From positions 1 to 64,000 of the forward strand of contig NZ_QPIW01000017.1 in NCBI RefSeq assembly GCF_003339505.1: 64,000 bases of DNA. Direction: 5' to 3'. A model generated the notes under the pieces. It saw only the letters and a list, made by a program, of their open reading frames with translations. It did no database searches and was not told the origin of the DNA. Below, piece by piece: positions 56,536 to 64,000 of this stretch. Every line of letters starts with the position of its first letter. Position 1 is the first letter of the stretch. This stretch comes from Runella aurantiaca (lineage in GTDB: Bacteria; Bacteroidota; Bacteroidia; Cytophagales; Spirosomataceae). The position numbers were made by a program, and so were the translations under genes.

Positions 56536-57639
56536 TCATTCTTGCCCCAAAGCATACACGGCAAAAGACGCTAACCAATGCTCGCCACCATAGCTGCCAT
56601 TGGTAATTTGCGGCAACGTAGTGTTAATAAAAGTATGGGCACTTTTGAGCAACAACGCGCGACGCGGGTCAGTTTTGGGCAACGCCCGCGCAATACCCAA
56701 CATACACCACGCCCGGCTCAAAGAAAGACCATCCAAATGCACAATCTGCATGTCATTTCGGTCGCTCACAATGGGCATTTTCATGACATTTTGAAGCCCT
56801 GCGGCGGGCAAAAAGGCGTTGAACCACTTCAAAAATGCCGCTTGGGGCAAAATACGCCGCATCAAATCCGCCACCTCTAAACTCGGCGACAAGAAGTCAG
56901 ACCCATCTGGTTCTTGAAAAGCGGGAGAATTAGTGTTTTTCAAGTAAAACTCCTTGGCTTTCTGAATGATTTGCGCTTCAAAAACGGTGTTTTTTACGGT
57001 TCGGGCATAATCAAGCGCAAACACCAACCCAAACGCCGTGTTGGGATGCACTCCCGTCCGGTTTGGGTAGGTTTGTTTGGGCAAAAAAGCAGTCCAAAGC
57101 CCCACCACCTGTTGCGTCAAAGGACGCAGGTGTTGGTGCCATTGCCGCGCTTGCGGGTCATCCCAAGTCGAAAGTTCTTCGTCCAACTTCAACAGCCAAG
57201 CCCAGCCGTAGGTGCGCTCAAAGGTTTTGGCTAAGGGATATTTTGTAAAATAATCCGCTTCTGTCTTTAGCTTATCTGGAGCGAAGCTGTCGTTCAAAAT
57301 ATGACGAATTTGCGCTTCTTCGGGCAGGTTTTTAAACGTTTTCAGCAATCGCACCAGCATCCAATGCCCATGCACCGACGAGTGCCAATCCAGACACCCA
57401 TAAAATGAAGGATGCAATTCTTTGGGACTCAGCCGAGCATCCTTTTCAGCTTCCAGTGTGTGTCCCGTTTTGTTGGGATATTCAGTGTTGATGCAGTGAA
57501 GCGGCAATTTTGCCAAAAAGGACGCACCCGCTGGGGTAAGCTCCAACTGCCCGTTTTTTGTTGCTAAGTAAGGGTTTTGCGCGCGGGATTCTGCCATTGT
57601 CAATAAAAAGCCAAAGAGTAGAAATGTAGGAAATTTCAT
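56536..57639 (-). CDS. DUF2891 domain-containing exported protein
   Basis: 367 residues, signal peptide MKFPTFLLFGFLLTMAESRA. Family-specific segments: HPSFYGCLDWHSSVHGHWML, ERTYGWAWLLKLDEEL, RTGVHPNTAFGLVFALDYA, DGSDFLSPSLEVADLMRR, DGLSLSRAWCMLGIA, GGEHWLASFAVYAL. The aromatic, helix-rich pattern suggests an alpha/alpha-barrel, as in glycoside-active enzymes, but the function is not established. Confidence 0.87.
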   Translation of the reverse strand: MKFPTFLLFGFLLTMAESRAQNPYLATKNGQLELTPAGASFLAKLPLHCINTEYPNKTGHTLEAEKDARLSPKELHPSFYGCLDWHSSVHGHWMLVRLLKTFKNLPEEAQIRHILNDSFAPDKLKTEADYFTKYPLAKTFERTYGWAWLLKLDEELSTWDDPQARQWHQHLRPLTQQVVGLWTAFLPKQTYPNRTGVHPNTAFGLVFALDYARTVKNTVFEAQIIQKAKEFYLKNTNSPAFQEPDGSDFLSPSLEVADLMRRILPQAAFLKWFNAFLPAAGLQNVMKMPIVSDRNDMQIVHLDGLSLSRAWCMLGIARALPKTDPRRALLLKSAHTFINTTLPQITNGSYGGEHWLASFAVYALGQE

Positions 57640-57816
57640 TTATAAAAAGGTTTGAGGATGGGTTTGGAACAGGAATTGCTCGAAAATAACAGCTTCATTT
57701 ATCAAACATAAAGCACTGATAAACAGAGTTTTACTATTTTACCTCTGCGGGTTTATTATTTTTCTGTTCCTTCACGGCTACTAACTTACTAATTTTAGCC
57801 GTTTTAAACTTTCTGT

Positions 57817-59529
57817 ATGCAATTTTTCGACCGTCTTTTCCAGCATCGTTCCGTTGTCCGTACGCTGTGTTTGTTGCCGCTAATTTTGTATTTATTATTT
57901 TTTCAAGCCATCTCGCTCAATGTAAATTACGTGGCTTATGATGACACGCACGTTTTACAAATCATTGAGCAATGGCAAAAATCAGCCAACTGGCACGAAA
58001 AACTGGATTGGCTGACTGTCGGATTTCCTGAGCATCGTATTGTATTTACGCGCTCAGTTGTACTCCTTTCTTATTGGCTCACGGGACACGTCAACCTCAA
58101 ATCGTTGATGATGATAAGCAACGGTTTATGGATTGGGCAGTTGGGCATTTTGTTCCTTATTTTTCAAAAAATACCTTCGTCGTCCCCTGGCCGTTCCCTT
58201 CCTTTTGCGTATTTTATTCCCGTTTGCTGGATTCACTTGTGCGTGCATTCCTTCGAAAATATCTTCTGGGGAACCAGTTCGCTGGGCAATTTCGGTCTGC
58301 TGTTTTTTGTGATGATGGCGGGTTATTATTACGCTACGCCTTCCACACTTCCACGACTATTTTTAGCCCTTCTTTTTTCTTTCTTTGCCACTTTTACCTA
58401 CGGCAACGGCCTTGTCACTTTCCTTATCGGCGGCTTTCTGCTCGTGCTGATGCAGCGAAAAAAAATGGCGGGCATCACGGCAGGAGCGTTTGCCACCACG
58501 ATGTTGCTTTATAGTCTTACCCGCGCCCACGCTTCCCCAAGTGGCCTCGACCTCACCAATTCAAGCAATTATGGTCACGCGCTTACCTGTTTTTTGGCAT
58601 TTATTGGTTCATCGGTCAACGTCGATGTATACGCCCCTTCCAACCTTGCGGTATGGGGTTCGGTGGCCTGGGGTGCAGTGCTATTGGGCGGTGTTTTGTG
58701 GCTTTTGCTAAAAGCTGTAGACCTAAAAAACTTCGGATTAAAAATTCGTCATTTTGAGGTTACGGTAAAAATGAGCGACGTTCAGTTTTTTGCCTTGTTT
58801 TTACTACTTTTTATCTGCCTGACGGCCCTCGGTGTGGTCTATAAACGCGCTGAAGGGGATGGCCTCATTGGGATGTTTAAAGGCCGGTACAGGATGTACC
58901 CCACGTGGTTGTTGGTGGTTGGATATTTGCTATTCATTTATTGGCTTCGCGATTCTAAAAAATGGCTTTTGCCCCTAACAATCGGTCTGAGCGTTGTTTT
59001 CAACCTGTTGATTTTATACTACGCCGTGGCGCCAGCGGTCAATAATCGTCGGGCAGCGGTGGTTCAGGAATTCAATTCAATGTACAACGACGATTTGTTA
59101 GGATTAAAAATGTTTGATTTAACAGGCGAGGATTTTAGGCAAATCCAGCGATTGTATCAACCCAATTTATTTTTCGAAACCACCCCAGAAACGGCCATGC
59201 CCAAAGAGCCCTTTCTTCTTGATTCGGTGTATTTTAAGGGGGATGTCCTGACGGTTGATTACCAAAAAGATTTCATTCGCCCCACACGCGACTTTGACGA
59301 TGGGGCGTACATCATGCTCCAGTCCTCGAAGCACACCTACATGGCCGCGGGTACCCAACGTCCTTTGCCTCTGAAAACCTTTATCCGTCGTGGTTGGTAT
59401 TGGGACAAAGGCTTTACGGCCTCTCTGCACCGCGCATCGGTGGCCCCAGATACCTACGAAATACTCGTTCTGCTCCGCAATAACGGCCAGAATAAATTAT
59501 ACGATACAAGAAGAAAAATCACATTTTGA
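57817..59529 (+). CDS. Polytopic membrane protein, GT-C-like, with C-terminal soluble domain
   Basis: 570 residues with about 10-11 hydrophobic helices (first at about 15-35, last at about 385-410). A loop after helix 1 carries YDDTHVLQIIEQW, the position where GT-C glycosyltransferases keep catalytic acidic residues. The final about 150 residues are soluble and beta-rich. It probably transfers sugars from lipid carriers or is a related polymer-acting membrane protein; this is inference from topology, and no specific family was recognised. It is monocistronic by position. Confidence 0.65.
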   Translation: MQFFDRLFQHRSVVRTLCLLPLILYLLFFQAISLNVNYVAYDDTHVLQIIEQWQKSANWHEKLDWLTVGFPEHRIVFTRSVVLLSYWLTGHVNLKSLMMISNGLWIGQLGILFLIFQKIPSSSPGRSLPFAYFIPVCWIHLCVHSFENIFWGTSSLGNFGLLFFVMMAGYYYATPSTLPRLFLALLFSFFATFTYGNGLVTFLIGGFLLVLMQRKKMAGITAGAFATTMLLYSLTRAHASPSGLDLTNSSNYGHALTCFLAFIGSSVNVDVYAPSNLAVWGSVAWGAVLLGGVLWLLLKAVDLKNFGLKIRHFEVTVKMSDVQFFALFLLLFICLTALGVVYKRAEGDGLIGMFKGRYRMYPTWLLVVGYLLFIYWLRDSKKWLLPLTIGLSVVFNLLILYYAVAPAVNNRRAAVVQEFNSMYNDDLLGLKMFDLTGEDFRQIQRLYQPNLFFETTPETAMPKEPFLLDSVYFKGDVLTVDYQKDFIRPTRDFDDGAYIMLQSSKHTYMAAGTQRPLPLKTFIRRGWYWDKGFTASLHRASVAPDTYEILVLLRNNGQNKLYDTRRKITF

Positions 59530-59558
59530 GAATCCACTATTATTGATAAAATTTCGGC

Positions 59559-60728
59559 TTACTTGTCTATCAAAACATCCAGTAAATCAGCACTTTCTAG
59601 AAGGTTTTTAATGGAATAATAGGCGTTTTTTTCGGAAGTAGCTTTGAGCGTAAACAGGGGTTCTCCGTGGCGACTCAACACCCCTACCCATTCCCCTTCT
59701 TTGGAATTATCGCGAAAATGTTGCCACAGATAATCATTCACCCGCTGCCAATGCTTGAGCAGGGTTCGGTCTTGCAACACCTGATAGGCCCGCAATAGAG
59801 CCGTTCCAGCTTCGAGCTGCACCCACGCATATTTATAGTAGGCCTCTGGCTCGGATGCTGGCAGGCTTTTTACATCCAGCCAATGAAAATAGCCCCCGTA
59901 AGCATCGTCCCAAGTGGTATCGGCCAGATACAAAATGTGCTGCGCCAATTGCTGACGGATGCGGCGTTTGTTGAGCACTTTGGTTAATTCATAAAAAGCG
60001 TTGAATGCCTCAAAAACACGCCCAGGGTGGATTCTTCGGCCCAATAAACAATCGGAATAGCCTCCTTCGGGGAACACATTTTCGAGCACAATGTTGGCAC
60101 GAGGCTCCCAAAAGTGCTTGGTCAATTCGTGCAGCAACGCTTCTCCTTTTTCACGAAATGTTTTTTCGCCTAAGAGCTTTTGAGAGGCCATCAGGGCCTT
60201 CGCCAAAGCGCTTAATTCTCCGATATTTTTTAACTGACGCCCCGAAAAAATAGCCTCAGTTCGTTTTTGCAATCCTTTTTCACGGCGACGAACGGCTTTT
60301 GTCAACGTCTTTTTAGCCGATTCGGCATAGGCTTCTTCACCCGTCAGTTCATGCGCCAAGCTCCACGCCGCCACCGCAGCCGCCTCGGCCTCTACATCCG
60401 ATGCATCCAGCACTCCACGTCCTGTACAGTCCACAATTTCCCACCAATTATCTTTGGTATCGGCTCCAAAATGAAGTAAAAAATCAGCTCCCTGAAGAGC
60501 GTATTGGAGAAAATTAGCGTGCTGGGTAAGCTGGTATAATTTCCCAAAAGCCCAGGCCTGTTGACCGTGCCACTTAATCCATTTATCGAACGTAATCGCC
60601 TCTCCTTTTCCCGAAATCACGCAGATATAGCCCCCATGAATCGTGTCCAAACTGAATTCCGTCCAAAACGGAACAAGTCGTTGAAGGAGGTCTTGGCGGT
60701 ATTGCTGTGCGTAAACAGAAAGATTCAT
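59559..60728 (-). CDS. N-acylglucosamine 2-epimerase (AGE) family protein
   Basis: 389 residues forming an alpha/alpha-barrel. AGE-family segments: FWTEFSLDTIHGGYICVIS, WHGQQAWAFGKLYQL, RGVLDASDVEAEAAAVAAWSLAHE, VLENVFPEGGYSDCLLGRRIHPGRVFEAFNAFYEL (catalytic His region), WDDAYGGYFHWLDV, KYAWVQLEAGTALLRAY. Substrates in the family include N-acylglucosamine, mannose and cellobiose, so the specific epimerisation cannot be told. A probable promoter box overlaps the start region. Confidence 0.9.
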   Translation of the reverse strand: MNLSVYAQQYRQDLLQRLVPFWTEFSLDTIHGGYICVISGKGEAITFDKWIKWHGQQAWAFGKLYQLTQHANFLQYALQGADFLLHFGADTKDNWWEIVDCTGRGVLDASDVEAEAAAVAAWSLAHELTGEEAYAESAKKTLTKAVRRREKGLQKRTEAIFSGRQLKNIGELSALAKALMASQKLLGEKTFREKGEALLHELTKHFWEPRANIVLENVFPEGGYSDCLLGRRIHPGRVFEAFNAFYELTKVLNKRRIRQQLAQHILYLADTTWDDAYGGYFHWLDVKSLPASEPEAYYKYAWVQLEAGTALLRAYQVLQDRTLLKHWQRVNDYLWQHFRDNSKEGEWVGVLSRHGEPLFTLKATSEKNAYYSIKNLLESADLLDVLIDK

Positions 60729-60733
60729 AGGCG

Positions 60734-60741
60734 CAAAAATA
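60734..60741 (-). promoter_or_regulatory. Possible Bacteroidota -7 box (TATTTTTG) just before the AGE start
   Basis: TATTTTTG on the minus strand ends 5 bp before the ATG at 60728. If used, transcription would begin near the start codon, giving an almost leaderless mRNA. No good -33 element was found. Confidence 0.3.
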
Positions 60742-60800
60742 GAAAAAGCGCAGAAGAAATGTCTACGCTTTTTAGGGATGTCGCTTTGGTGTTAGGGTAA

Positions 60801-63800
60801 CTATTTCGTTTTGAGCAAAAACCCTAACAACGCATAAAAATCTTTTTCGGGAATAACGCTCCTGAATTGGTCGGGCATGAGGGTATATTTGGAGGCCTTG
60901 TATTCCTTCATGTCGTTTTTTGCCACCGAAAACTCCTGCCCCAATGGGTTGGCAAAGACCATCATTTGCCCTTCGGTACGGCGGTAAAGGCCCGTCATGG
61001 ATTGACCGTTGTTTAGGGTAATATTATAACTCCGAAACGCCTCCGAAATATTCCGATTAGGGTCCAGTATCTTTTCAGCAAGTGCTTTTTGCCCCCAGTT
61101 CCCGATGCCATCCAACTGCGGCCCAATCAAACCGCCCACGCCTTTGATTTGATGGCAGGTACTGCAATTTTGGGTAAATACCGCCCGCCCCGCTTCGGGA
61201 GAGGCTTTGGCCGATTCAAAGCCTAGCAATCGACTTTGAATCAACTTTTGTCGTTCTTCAAATTCATTGAGCCCACCCGCTGTTAGTTGGTTCAATTGTT
61301 GCTGCTGCGCGGGGGTTGCCTTGGCCGCCAAACGCTCTTTGACGGCTACCTCGGCCAGTATATCAGCATTGACATTTTCTTCTTTCAAGGCTTTAATTAA
61401 TTGATAGATTCCCGCCTCCGAATTTGCCAACGCCGTCGCAATGCCCACCTGTAAACTGCGCGCACTGCCAACAAACCCCTTTTCCAACAACGCAAGAACT
61501 TCGGGAGAGGCCGCACGAGCCAAGGCCGACACCCATCTCTCTCGCAATGCAATCGGCTCCGAGCGGTCCAGAAAAACCTCACCGAGCAAGGTTAAATTCT
61601 CCTGCGGCGACAGACTCATCAGCGCATTGGCGACGGCTACGCGCACTTTGGTATCAACACTTTTTGTAGCCACTATTTTTTGGAGAAAAGGTAGCGACGA
61701 CGCCATTTTATATTCACCCGCAATCTCTGCGGCCTGCACGCGGCGCGTGGTGAGTGCTGCCGTCTCTTTTTCCAAAATTGGCAGTTCCAAATAGTGTCTT
61801 GCCATCTTTGCTCCCCATTCCTGAAGGGGTGTCGTCACCTTCAAACCACTCTGCGCAATGCCCCTACGCAACGAATTATACAACATAAATTGTCCGTCCA
61901 AATCAGTCATAAAATGTTTTTGAACCCGCAATATCATTTCGTTCAATTGCGCCGCTGATCCATAGCGGCCCAGGTATTCAAGGTTTTTATCCAACTCCTC
62001 AGCAGTCAAGTCGTGCGTCATGAGGTAGTCCCACACAAACGTCGCTACGTCGGCGGAAGGAATGTCACGCGCGGCCTTAACGAGCAAACTCCGTTGGTCG
62101 TCGTTCCACTTTGTTGAAGCCACCTCCCGAATCACTCCCTTGGCCGCCAAATTCGTCCGAATGGCCAACAATGTCGTGTATTGCAAATGTGAATCTTCTT
62201 CATTGGTTTGTTGGTACAAATCCACCAATGGCTTGATGTTCATAACTTTCGGAAACCAGGTCAGTATTTCGGCCGCAATGCGCTTAATAAATGGGTCTTT
62301 GTTGGACAAGGCCCCAATCACCACCGTGCGGTGAGCATCAGAGAGCGTTGCCGCTTCTGAAAACAGCCGAAACGCATGTATCTGTACTGTGGGGTCAGGG
62401 TGGTTCAGGGCTTTAGTGAGGAGTGATTCAGGCACATCTCCCAATCGCTCCAACACCCAAAGCCCATGCACAAACGCCCGGTTATCAATACCCGACGAAG
62501 CCATCATTTGGCTCACGGGCGCAACAGCTTTTTCTTTCCAAACATCCACCAAGCGGTCTGCTATTTTTAATCGTACGTTCAGTTGCGGGTGTTGCAATCC
62601 CGCAATAAGCTCCTCCATCGTCGCTTTTGACCAATCTTTGACAGGCATATCGCGGTGAGGTTGATTGCCTTTGTACGTAATTTTCCAAATCCGCCCACTG
62701 GTTCGGTCCCGCTTGGGGTGATTGAGCGCTACTTCGTAGTGACCAATGATGCGATTATAAAAATCTGCGATGTAGAGCGCTCCATCGGGACCCACTTTGA
62801 CATCCACAGGCCGAAACCACGGGTCGTCGCTCACCAAAAAATCAGCTTCTTTTTTGGATACGGGCGTTGAACCTTTGAACGTGACCGTGTTGCGATTTAT
62901 TTTGCAGGTAACCACATCGCCGTTGTAGAAACTGTTGCGATACTCGGCGGGAAACTGTTCGCCGACATAATACACTAAACCCGAAAGTGCCGTTGACCCC
63001 AGTTCATAACTCATCATTTCGGGACCAAATCCAATGCCCGTTGGCTTCTTACCAAAATGCGGATAATCTGCGCCTTTGATGAGTTGATAAATGGGCTTGG
63101 AATGACAGTCTACGGAATACAAAAAACCTCTTTCGTCAAAGGCGTAACCGAAAGGATTGACGCGCCCGAAAGTGGTCTGCTCCACTCGGCTCCCATCTGT
63201 GCGAAAACGAAAGGTATTCCCAGAAGTCATCGTGACGGAGTCGCCATCAGTGCCCGCAATTTTGGACGTATTGGTAAACCCGTGGCAAGAATGCATCCAT
63301 CCGTCGAAGCCCCGCATAAAATTGCTCACCATGCCGTGCGTGTCTTTGTAGCCAAACTCGCCGTACAGCACCTTGCGTTTATCGGCTTTGCCGTCGTTGT
63401 CGGTGTCCGTAAAATGATATACGTTGGGAATACTGTATGCAATGGCTCCGTCGGCCACGGGCATGATGCCGATTGGGATATTTAATCCATCCTGAAAATC
63501 GGTAAATTTATCAGCTTTACCATCGCCGTTGGTATCTTCCAGAATGGTAATTTTATCGTTTCCCTTTTCTGGTGCCGCTGCCATCGGATACTCCGATGAA
63601 TGTGTAACCCACAATCGGCCCTGGTCATCAAACTCCATGTTGATGGGCTTTGTAATCTGAGGCTCCGATGCAAAAAGGGTAATTTCAAACCCAGGTGGCA
63701 ACCTAAATCCGCGCCTTTCTTGCTCGGGCGTCCGAAATTCGGTGGTCCGAACATGGTCCGCAAACACCTCTTTTTGCGTTGTTTTTTTTGGAGGAACATT

Positions 63801-63878
63801 ACAACTTTGGGCGTACAATAACAACAGCCCCGTACCGAGCGTCATGGACTTAAGACGAAGCGTAAAGAAATCTTTCAT
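60801..63878 (-). CDS. PVC/Bacteroidota-type membrane-bound dehydrogenase with HEAT repeats and cytochrome c domain
   Basis: 1025 residues from the ATG at 63878 (the open frame reaches 63941). An N-terminal signal with a lipobox-like AQSC. A six-bladed beta-propeller dehydrogenase domain (about 60-430): GFEITLFASEPQITKPINMEFDDQGRLWV, DGDSVTMTSGNTFRFRTDG, DVKVGPDGALYIADFYN. Then HEAT-like repeats (about 450-870), and a C-terminal cytochrome c with C-S-T-C-H (about 907) and the heme-binding-domain tail (FRSYNITLNNGQ, YTLMPDQFRSVI). This is the arrangement of the large sugar or alcohol dehydrogenases known from Planctomycetes and Bacteroidota. Electrons probably go to periplasmic carriers. The substrate is unknown. 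Confidence 0.9.
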   Translation of the reverse strand: MKDFFTLRLKSMTLGTGLLLLYAQSCNVPPKKTTQKEVFADHVRTTEFRTPEQERRGFRLPPGFEITLFASEPQITKPINMEFDDQGRLWVTHSSEYPMAAAPEKGNDKITILEDTNGDGKADKFTDFQDGLNIPIGIMPVADGAIAYSIPNVYHFTDTDNDGKADKRKVLYGEFGYKDTHGMVSNFMRGFDGWMHSCHGFTNTSKIAGTDGDSVTMTSGNTFRFRTDGSRVEQTTFGRVNPFGYAFDERGFLYSVDCHSKPIYQLIKGADYPHFGKKPTGIGFGPEMMSYELGSTALSGLVYYVGEQFPAEYRNSFYNGDVVTCKINRNTVTFKGSTPVSKKEADFLVSDDPWFRPVDVKVGPDGALYIADFYNRIIGHYEVALNHPKRDRTSGRIWKITYKGNQPHRDMPVKDWSKATMEELIAGLQHPQLNVRLKIADRLVDVWKEKAVAPVSQMMASSGIDNRAFVHGLWVLERLGDVPESLLTKALNHPDPTVQIHAFRLFSEAATLSDAHRTVVIGALSNKDPFIKRIAAEILTWFPKVMNIKPLVDLYQQTNEEDSHLQYTTLLAIRTNLAAKGVIREVASTKWNDDQRSLLVKAARDIPSADVATFVWDYLMTHDLTAEELDKNLEYLGRYGSAAQLNEMILRVQKHFMTDLDGQFMLYNSLRRGIAQSGLKVTTPLQEWGAKMARHYLELPILEKETAALTTRRVQAAEIAGEYKMASSLPFLQKIVATKSVDTKVRVAVANALMSLSPQENLTLLGEVFLDRSEPIALRERWVSALARAASPEVLALLEKGFVGSARSLQVGIATALANSEAGIYQLIKALKEENVNADILAEVAVKERLAAKATPAQQQQLNQLTAGGLNEFEERQKLIQSRLLGFESAKASPEAGRAVFTQNCSTCHQIKGVGGLIGPQLDGIGNWGQKALAEKILDPNRNISEAFRSYNITLNNGQSMTGLYRRTEGQMMVFANPLGQEFSVAKNDMKEYKASKYTLMPDQFRSVIPEKDFYALLGFLLKTK

Positions 63879-64000
63879 CTTTATTTTGGGAAGAACAGCA
63901 TTGGGTTTAGGTGCAGAAACTGCTGACAGTAAAATGGGCAATCAGGCTCTTTTTACCCGAAATAATTCATATTTTTCACCTTATAATTAAAATTTAGGCA

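Overview
The window looks like chromosome of a Cytophagales-type Bacteroidota (Runella/Spirosoma/Dyadobacter-like; the genus is inference). The grounds are: hybrid two-component systems with AraC output, 7TMR-DISM sensors, TonB/CarboxypepD_reg domains, a BlaI/M56 pair, DUF4494 and DUF4833 proteins, a small histone H1-like protein, the long form of IspG, exported M14 and tricorn-type peptidases, and TAnnTTTG-type promoter boxes. No tRNA, rRNA, CRISPR array, transposase or phage gene was recognised.

Left part (1-22.2 kb, nearly all on the minus strand): a surface and signalling region. At the left edge is the N-terminal part of a giant secreted protein (beta-helix, SprB-like repeat, then near-identical 88-residue tandem repeats), preceded by a stand-alone LytTR DNA-binding protein and a diheme cytochrome c. 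Three very large hybrid histidine kinases follow in tandem (4.8-13.7 kb); two of them share an almost identical output half but have different sensors. Next comes a probable four-gene operon: a 45-residue membrane protein, a GT2 glycosyltransferase (ATGA overlap), a 2094-residue surface protein and a second stand-alone LytTR protein.

Middle part (22.2-38.1 kb): a TonB-C-like secreted protein, then an exported peptidase island with three M14-family carboxypeptidase-like proteins, the relic tail of a fourth, and a divergent tricorn-type S41 protease. After it comes a run of twenty AAATCRG heptamers lying between a consensus-like promoter box and a DUF4494 gene, then a secreted fibre-like protein followed by a third stand-alone LytTR protein.

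Right part (38.1-64 kb): mostly core or housekeeping genes and small families. These are a MORN-repeat protein, an MpaB/DUF2236 oxygenase, a glucuronokinase-like GHMP kinase, a BlaI-M56/TonB regulatory pair with two upstream palindromes, an exported RidA, an SCP2 protein, a histone H1-like protein, DinB, MmcQ/YjbR, IspG, an isochorismate synthase, a sterol-desaturase-family hydroxylase, MetK, DusB, DUF2891, a polytopic GT-C-like protein, an AGE-family epimerase, and a large dehydrogenase/HEAT/cytochrome c protein.

The most interesting recurring theme is that each of the three LytTR-only regulators sits directly beside a gene for a secreted, repeat-rich or fibre-like protein. This suggests a local regulator-plus-surface-protein module.
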